Part shown: one piece after another, positions 58,297-64,000 of the stretch | Numbering within the stretch: position 1 is the stretch's first letter | How the letters are laid out: each line of letters starts with the position of its first letter | NCBI GenBank assembly: GCA_033064195.1 | Contig: JARBJD010000124.1 | Span: 62,001-126,000 of the forward strand | Direction of reading: 5' to 3' | Source: Blattamonas nauphoetae | Taxonomy: Eukaryota; Preaxostyla; Oxymonadida | DNA length: 64,000 bases | Notes under the pieces: generated by a model | Told to the model about the DNA's origin: nothing | What the model saw: only the letters and a program-made list of their open reading frames with translations | The model's database searches: none | Made by a program: the position numbers and the translations under genes

Positions 58297-59578
58297 TAGG
58301 CATTGCCAATCTCGGGCCCATCCCATAATGTGGAAGTAAAGTTTTCCCCTTTATTGGGATATTGTTTGTCAGAAAAACTTTAAATTGGTTTGCTCTGATC
58401 GAACAACCTCGTGAAGGGATTTCAATAGACTCTCTTCATTCCAACCATTGTCCTTCTCTTCATCTTATCTCTTCTCAATCCTCTCTATAGAAATCCTATT
58501 CACTCGAAAGTTTGCATTCTGATGTCATAGTCGAGCTCAGCTCGTGTACTGACCGTTGACTGCACGAACATGATGCAATGGTGAGTGAGTGGTGAATTAG
58601 AAACGATAGGGCTAATGAAGTGGTGAGCTGGCCAATCCATGAGATGGTAACAGTCCTAGCATTGATCGGTGCCATGTGGCCTCCACACCAAAAGGGGATC
58701 GATTTTTGGAGTGATGTTTGGTGGTAAACTGAGATTGGGTGAAGGGTACTTCCAGTCTTCGTGCCAGACGACCCAGATGTTCTCTGAATGGGAAAGTCTA
58801 TCAGTTTGATCCCAAAGTTGCGAAGAAGAGGATGAGAGGAACGGTGTCCGACGTGTTGAAGTGATCGAAGTTGAGATAATAAAGTGATTCCGCTCAACGA
58901 ATCATCTCACCAGTTCTAAATCCTCGTACTGATTATCCTCCACTTTTTGATAGCAGTAAGGAAGATGCCAATGGAATTGATGAGTGGGAAAATCAGTGAG
59001 CCTGAATAGAGCAGCGTGATGATGATTTCTGAACTGTAAGACTGACTCCACTGATAAGAGAAGACATCAGTTTGTGTGGATGTTTCTCTCCCTGTTAAAA
59101 AAATGCTTCCCTCTGCCATCTGCTCCAGAGCCACATAAGAAAATACTTTTTCGGTTGGTCAGAGTTGTTGGAAAAGAATCCCTTTTCTCCATGGTTTCGG
59201 TTGTGTTGAAGCATTGAAGCTTGTCGATTGGCTAGAGTATTGGAGACGGTGGGGTTGGGGAATCGAAAATGAGATTACTGAAGGAGGACAATTCAATGAA
59301 GCGAGATTTGGTCTGTCAGTTCGTGATGAGAGGGGAGATATCTGAATGGTGCCTTCTGTCGATGATGATAGATTTCGATCATTCTAAGATGATATCTGAA
59401 TTGAAATTCATGACGAATCTGTGAATGGAACAAGAAATGTCGATGGAAAACAAAAAGTCACATGAACAATGGAAAGATGATCGACATACAATTTGTATTT
59501 TTGGTCCCAAAGTGAACCCGACGGTCCCGGCCAAGTCCCGAAAAGTCCCGGAAAAAGGCCCGAGATTGGCAATGCCTA
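58297..59578. mobile_element. hAT-type non-autonomous transposon (1.28 kb) in palindrome spacer
   Basis: Perfect 22-bp inverted ends beginning TAGGCATTGCCAATCTCG are flanked by the 8-bp direct duplication TAAGAACT (58,289-58,296 and 59,579-59,586). The first bases match those of the hAT element at 26,233 (TAGGCAT), so the two may share a transposase. The interior has short frames only (133 codons minus at 58,496-58,897), no transposase. Confidence 0.85.
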
Positions 59579-59586
59579 TAAGAACT

Positions 59587-59832
59587 TTCAACCACTAATA
59601 ATTCATCGTAGACGACTATTTTCCTTTTTGTTGAAGCCGAAATCTGTCCCCATAACTTGCCGATCAAGAAATACAAGACGAAAATGTCCCAATTAATCAT
59701 CTCACCTTCGAACTCAATAATTTCAATTTTTTGCAGAGACAACTTCAGAAAAGATTGACAATTTTTACGCAAAACTCGACCAGGTGTGACAAAAATAGGG
59801 AGATAGGTCATTAAATGTATTATTCATTGTTC
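59587..59832. other. Palindrome spacer, right part
   Basis: About 250 bases without recognisable features, left after removing the hAT element; with 57,905-58,288 it gives an ancestral spacer of roughly 640 bases. Confidence 0.4.
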
Positions 59833-62800
59833 GTTGAGATTTGACGGAGTGGACATCCGAATTGCTAACTCCAATTTTTCACTTGTTTACGAAATCATGA
59901 AACTTTCTGTGAAGTGGACTGCTCCTAACTGTAAATCTCAATTCTCGTCCAAATTATGAAAGGGGTTTATGCTCTCGTTTGGACACTTGGCCTGTGGAGG
60001 GTTTTTTTGGGCCTTGTAGCCAGTGAGGGGGACTGAAATCCTTCGACTTCGAGGTGGATGGGCCACTTTGGGCAACTTGCACGCGAGGGGAGTTGAAATC
60101 CTTCGACTTCGAGGTGGATGGGCCACTTTGGGCAACTTGCACGCGAGGGGGACTGGAAAACTTCGGCTTCGAGGTGGATGGGATATTGTGGGCAACTCGC
60201 TCGTGAGGAGGGGGACTTTTTAAACATTGCGCCTCATTTGCGACTTTCTGAGGATCTTCACTGTCCTTATCGATGATTTCAATCAAGAAAGGTGGAAGAT
60301 GCTCCCAGATATATTCCATTGTTTTGTAATATTTCGGTTTTTCCTCCTCAAATTGGAGACGGGACTCGGGATGGTCTTTGAGGATGTGAATATACGTATA
60401 TTCGAGATGGCCGATGATAGAACTCACATACTGCATGGCCTTCATAACATCTTCATTCTTTCTGTCCTTCCACTCCTGGCCTTCAATCGGTTGATAAGGA
60501 AGTAATCCCTTTGATTCGCATATTGTTCCCGCAGGGAGAGTCATGGCCAGTGAACCAAAGAAATCATAAAGTGTCCACGCATGGGGAAGGAAGGCTGTTT
60601 TCTTCAAGGCGAGTGTTTTTAGATTCTCATCAAATTCTGTCTTTTTCTGATTATGCATATGGCCATACACAAAGTGGTTCAGTTTTTTCAGCTTTTCCTC
60701 CATCTCAAGTATTTGTGTCTCCGATATCTCGTCTTCGATCTTGGGGAGTTTGGCCTTCCATCCTTCCAGTTGATACCAGATCCACACATCGTTTACGACG
60801 TTGATGTGATCGATGGTGTTCAGGATGTCCGTGTCAAACGCAGAAACCCGATCTTTTCCGACATCTGAAAGTCGAGCCTTTACAACAGTTAGTTTGGAGA
60901 GAAGCTGACTGTAAAATTTGTGGTTGTCTTGAATGGGAGGGCTGGTGGATTCGATGAACGACTTCATCTTCTGCAGAAACATTTGCAGCGTGCTGAAGGG
61001 GAACCCGAAGGACGAGACGAAATCTGGTTCGGACATGTTGGACAGACTCAGCATCTGCCAGAACAGCTCCAGTTCCTGCTGGATCATCAACAGACACAGT
61101 TCTATAATTGGTTGTGGATGTTTCATCGCAGGGGCGTGCGAGGTCTGAAGAGATAAGGATGAATCGCTGGGAACGATCGCCGAATCCTCTCCCGCAACTC
61201 GCCGACGTGCTCGAACGGAAGCATCATCTGTCCCAGGCACTCGTTCGATTTAATCAGATATGGTGTTGGCTCTTCATACTCAAGATCTGCGTGAGGCTTG
61301 TAAGTACCCGTTGCGCCGAAGTACGTGTTCCCACGTTTCACCAACACGATCATTAACCCATCCATCCAAGTTTTTATCATCTTTGCCATGTGCGATGTAC
61401 TTGTGTCCGCATGACTGAGTCTCCTCGCTCTTGGTGGTTCGGCGGCATAGTCTGGTTCTGAATACACGTTTTCATCGTTCGCAGAAAGTGAATCTTCTCT
61501 TTCATCACTCTTCTCGTCATTCTTTTGATTATTCCTTGAGGGGTCATCCCTGAATAACTTCGCGATCGCCGTCTCTTCTTTATTCATCGGGCCATCTTTG
61601 GCAAACGTCTCAATTTTACGCAATTCTGGGAGTATTGGATACGTTCTCCGAGGTGGTTCGTAAAAGGGAGTGCGGTACAGGTGACACGGGGGAGGAAGTG
61701 GCTGATGGGAGGAAACTGTGATCGTCATCGAGATCAATTTCTCCGTCTCACCGTCCCCAAAGCTATCATTTAGCAGTGTCTTTCGAATGTCCTCGACAGT
61801 CATTTCCGCCTCTATTGATGCGTCGGTGGGTTGCATCACCACTCCAGGCGATGTGAGAAGGGTCTCCATGTCGAGCGATGTGGGAGGGGTCTCCACAACA
61901 GGCGATGGGGGAGGGGTCTCCATTGCGAGCGATATGAGAGGGTTCTCCACTGTGGACGAGATGAGAGGGGTCTCCTGTTTCAGCTTCTCATCTTGCTCGC
62001 TGAAGGCGTCCAGAGGCGGCACCATGGTCACATTCATCAGCAAGGGCGTGAAGTAATTCCCCGACTGTTTGGTATTCGGTATTGTCGCATCCGGGCACGG
62101 GTACTTCAATTGGAGTCCCATTAGGTTTGTGTCTGAATCTGGGTCGGAGCATGGCAACTGTCCGTTGGATAGTCTTTCCGCCAGCGTCTTCCGCTTGTAG
62201 AAGAACGTTGGGTCGTCCTCCGCGACAAGGGCTTTTTCTGCTTTGTCCATCTTCTTGCTCCCTTCTGGCTTTCGCACGAAGAGTATGTTGGTGTTCGTTG
62301 TGTCGAAAACCGTTTTGCGGAAGTTCAGATTGCTCGAACCATCGATTGATTCCGCGCAGATATGATTATAGAACCTGTCTCCAATCACCTCCCCGCAGAA
62401 CCCACATCGCACACACATTGCGTCGTTGTTCGGAGGGAGTCGCTCCCCTGTGTCCAGCAACAATTCGTCCTCTGCTTCGATTTTGATTTCGATCAGATTC
62501 TTCGTTGGTGATGTCAACGCGGCGATCACAATGTTGGCTGCAGGAATGAAGGATGTGATGTTCTCCACCGTCTCCGGCCTGAATGATTTGAAAACTTTAT
62601 CCGAGACCACAAACACGAAGTGCGGGAAGATCTGGTTCATGCTCAGACCGTAAACATCCATCAACAGAACAAGCCACGCCTTCATCAGGTTCGCCCCGAC
62701 CTTACTGATGGTGTGCTTCTTTCTGATCGTCGACTGCAGGAAATGCACACCCAGCGAGTGGATCTGGGGTGGTTGGTCGGGCGGTTGGCCGGGGTGTGCG

Positions 62801-64000
62801 TTGGGGATCACACGGAAGAACAGCAGAATCGAGTCGAAACCCGCGTTGCACTGTCCAAGCGGCACGAGGTGGAAGGTGTAGTAGTGAAGTTTGGATGGGG
62901 GAAACTCGAATGGTTCTTGTTTGTGTGGCTTTGGTTGTGCGGGAACTTTTGCTTTCTTTTTGCGCTTTTTGGGTTTGTCGAAGTATCTCACTACTTGGTT
63001 TGAGCGCTTAGGGCGTCCACTTTTGTATGTCTGTTCTTGTGAGATGGGCTGTTCGGGTTCACTAGCCGTTGGTTCTTCAGAGGAAGAGGCACTCTCGTCT
63101 GAATCGACTCTCTCTTCTTCAAGCGGAGTTGTGGGTTCTTTCTTTTTGAAGACATACTTCCCTTCCGTCAGCTCTACTGGTCCACTCTCGGAAGGTTCGC
63201 CAATCATGCATTTGAGAAAGAATCGGCCCCACTTGTCGTCGTCGAATTTGTTGTGTTCCAAGCATCGAAACTCGGCCATGTCGGGAAGGAAGGCATGGTG
63301 GGTGTTGCATGTCCCACTCGAGTCGACCGCACTTCGTGTTGGCGCCGGTGGATACGACAAGGACATATTCTCATCGGCTTCGGTTACAATGTCATCGAGG
63401 TCCTTGATTTTTGAAAATTGCGCTCCCAGACGAATCGAGCTGTGAGTCAGTCGTTGGAACAGCATGAAAAGCATCGGGTCGACGAGGTCGGTGTCTGATA
63501 CCGGAGTGTCTGGGACCTCCATGAATGCATTGTACTTACTCTGCATAAATATCATCCACTTCTGTGCAAGTAACTCCTTCGCTTTGGGCGATGCGTAGGC
63601 CATCGTGAAGTTGTGTGGATCAGCTTGGGGGCTGTCCAGCACAATCAGCTTGTGAGAGATTTCGTCCCCAAAGACGTCTCCACTCACGTTCGGGTTCAAA
63701 GCTTGCTCTGCCAGTCTATCCAGCACCTCGTCCTGCGTCATGTAATCCTGTATGTTCCGTGGTGTGAATCCGAGCATTTCGACGACCGTTTCGAGTTTTT
63801 CAAGTTTGGCAAGTGTATTTTGGTCCGATGATTTGATCTGGCTTGGGATGGCATTCAGCATGTTGATTCCCTCGAAGAGAGTGTATCTAGGCGACACATA
63901 CAGAACAAAAGGAAGCAGCTTTTCATCATCTTTGACAATGTCTGCCCAACGATTCTGATTCGGTGAGGTCAGAAGCACATAGTGTTGGGAGGGATTCAAT
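59833..64000. repeat. Right arm of giant palindrome (runs off the window)
   Basis: Inverted copy of 53,736-57,904, nearly identical outside the minisatellite. The window ends inside it, so its outer limit is not visible. Confidence 0.9.
59954..64000 (-). CDS. Crinkler/RHS-like protein, copy 4 (partial at window edge)
   Basis: Mirror of copy 3's third exon: NTPase core end, basic tract, conserved region with GFDSILLFF, Cys cluster (about 62,355-62,410 in minus orientation), minisatellite and 60-nt tail repeats. The header and P-loop exons would lie beyond the window. It looks nearly whole within the window, with about one break. Near-identity with copy 3 shows the duplication is recent or kept alike by gene conversion. 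Confidence 0.6.

Noticed and set aside
58299-59576. Mariner-type element with TA duplication in the palindrome spacer
   Set aside because: The TA belongs to the inverted ends; the wider flanks show a full 8-bp TAAGAACT duplication, which points to hAT.
62891-63445. 184-codon frame opposite the Crinkler/RHS-like gene (also at 54,291-54,845)
   Set aside because: It lies antisense to a well-supported coding exon, has no motifs, and is duplicated only because the palindrome is.
53736-64000. Palindrome as pure assembly artefact
   Set aside because: The arms differ in a cluster of substitutions in the minisatellite, and the spacer contains a separate transposon with intact target duplication, so two real sequences are likely. 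Long reads are still needed to close the question.

Overview
The window is eukaryotic nuclear DNA from a protist. Host genes are split by very short introns (32, 36, 39, 40 and 52 nt, all GT...AG). There are SPRY-type repeat genes, helical-repeat proteins of unknown role, and very many transposons. My best guess is an oxymonad flagellate (Preaxostyla, Blattamonas-like). This rests on the style of the SPRY and helical-repeat families and the tiny introns, recalled and not searched, so treat the organism as inference. There are no operons, Shine-Dalgarno sites or CRISPR arrays.

Layout. 1-5,435: copy 1 of a large Crinkler/RHS-like gene (ubiquitin-like header, P-loop NTPase, conserved C-terminal region with a Cys cluster). 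5,436-12,384: two helical-repeat host genes facing each other (6,129-8,597 plus; 8,777-10,331 minus), then a pogo/jerky-type DDE transposase. 12,385-13,989: nothing recognised. 13,990-16,460: a SPRY-type gene relic, duplicated in inverted orientation at about 45,150-47,640. 16,816-26,130: copy 2 of the Crinkler/RHS-like gene, now a fossil. It is split by a 4.1-kb TA-flanked element (16,991-21,091), which itself carries a nested 2.8-kb element with long inverted arms containing tRNA-like promoters (18,139-20,967).

26,131-30,708: a nest of elements within elements, including a clear hAT-type insertion with an 8-bp target duplication and a matching empty site nearby. 30,709-40,634: poorly conserved or multi-exon host DNA, cut by a 3.1-kb Mutator-type element with a 9-bp target duplication (32,883-35,982). 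40,635-44,946: a complete-looking 4.3-kb mariner element with roughly 475-nt inverted ends. Its DD34D transposase is joined by a 52-nt intron to an OTU-type cysteine protease domain. 45,150-51,258: the second SPRY relic, a coiled-coil gene and a spliced helical-repeat gene, all on the minus strand. 51,270-57,783: copy 3 of the Crinkler/RHS-like gene. From 53,736 to the window end lies a giant palindrome (arms of about 4.17 kb, spacer 1.93 kb). Its second arm carries copy 4, and its spacer holds another hAT element with an 8-bp target duplication.

How it fits together. The Crinkler/RHS-like genes are the backbone repeat of the window and act as landing sites for DNA transposons. Similar genes are known as retrotransposon hot-spot (RHS) genes in trypanosomes and as Crinkler effectors in other protists. 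The most novel items are the mariner-OTU fusion, the palindrome whose arms differ mainly within one minisatellite, and the Pol III-promoter-bearing inverted-arm element.
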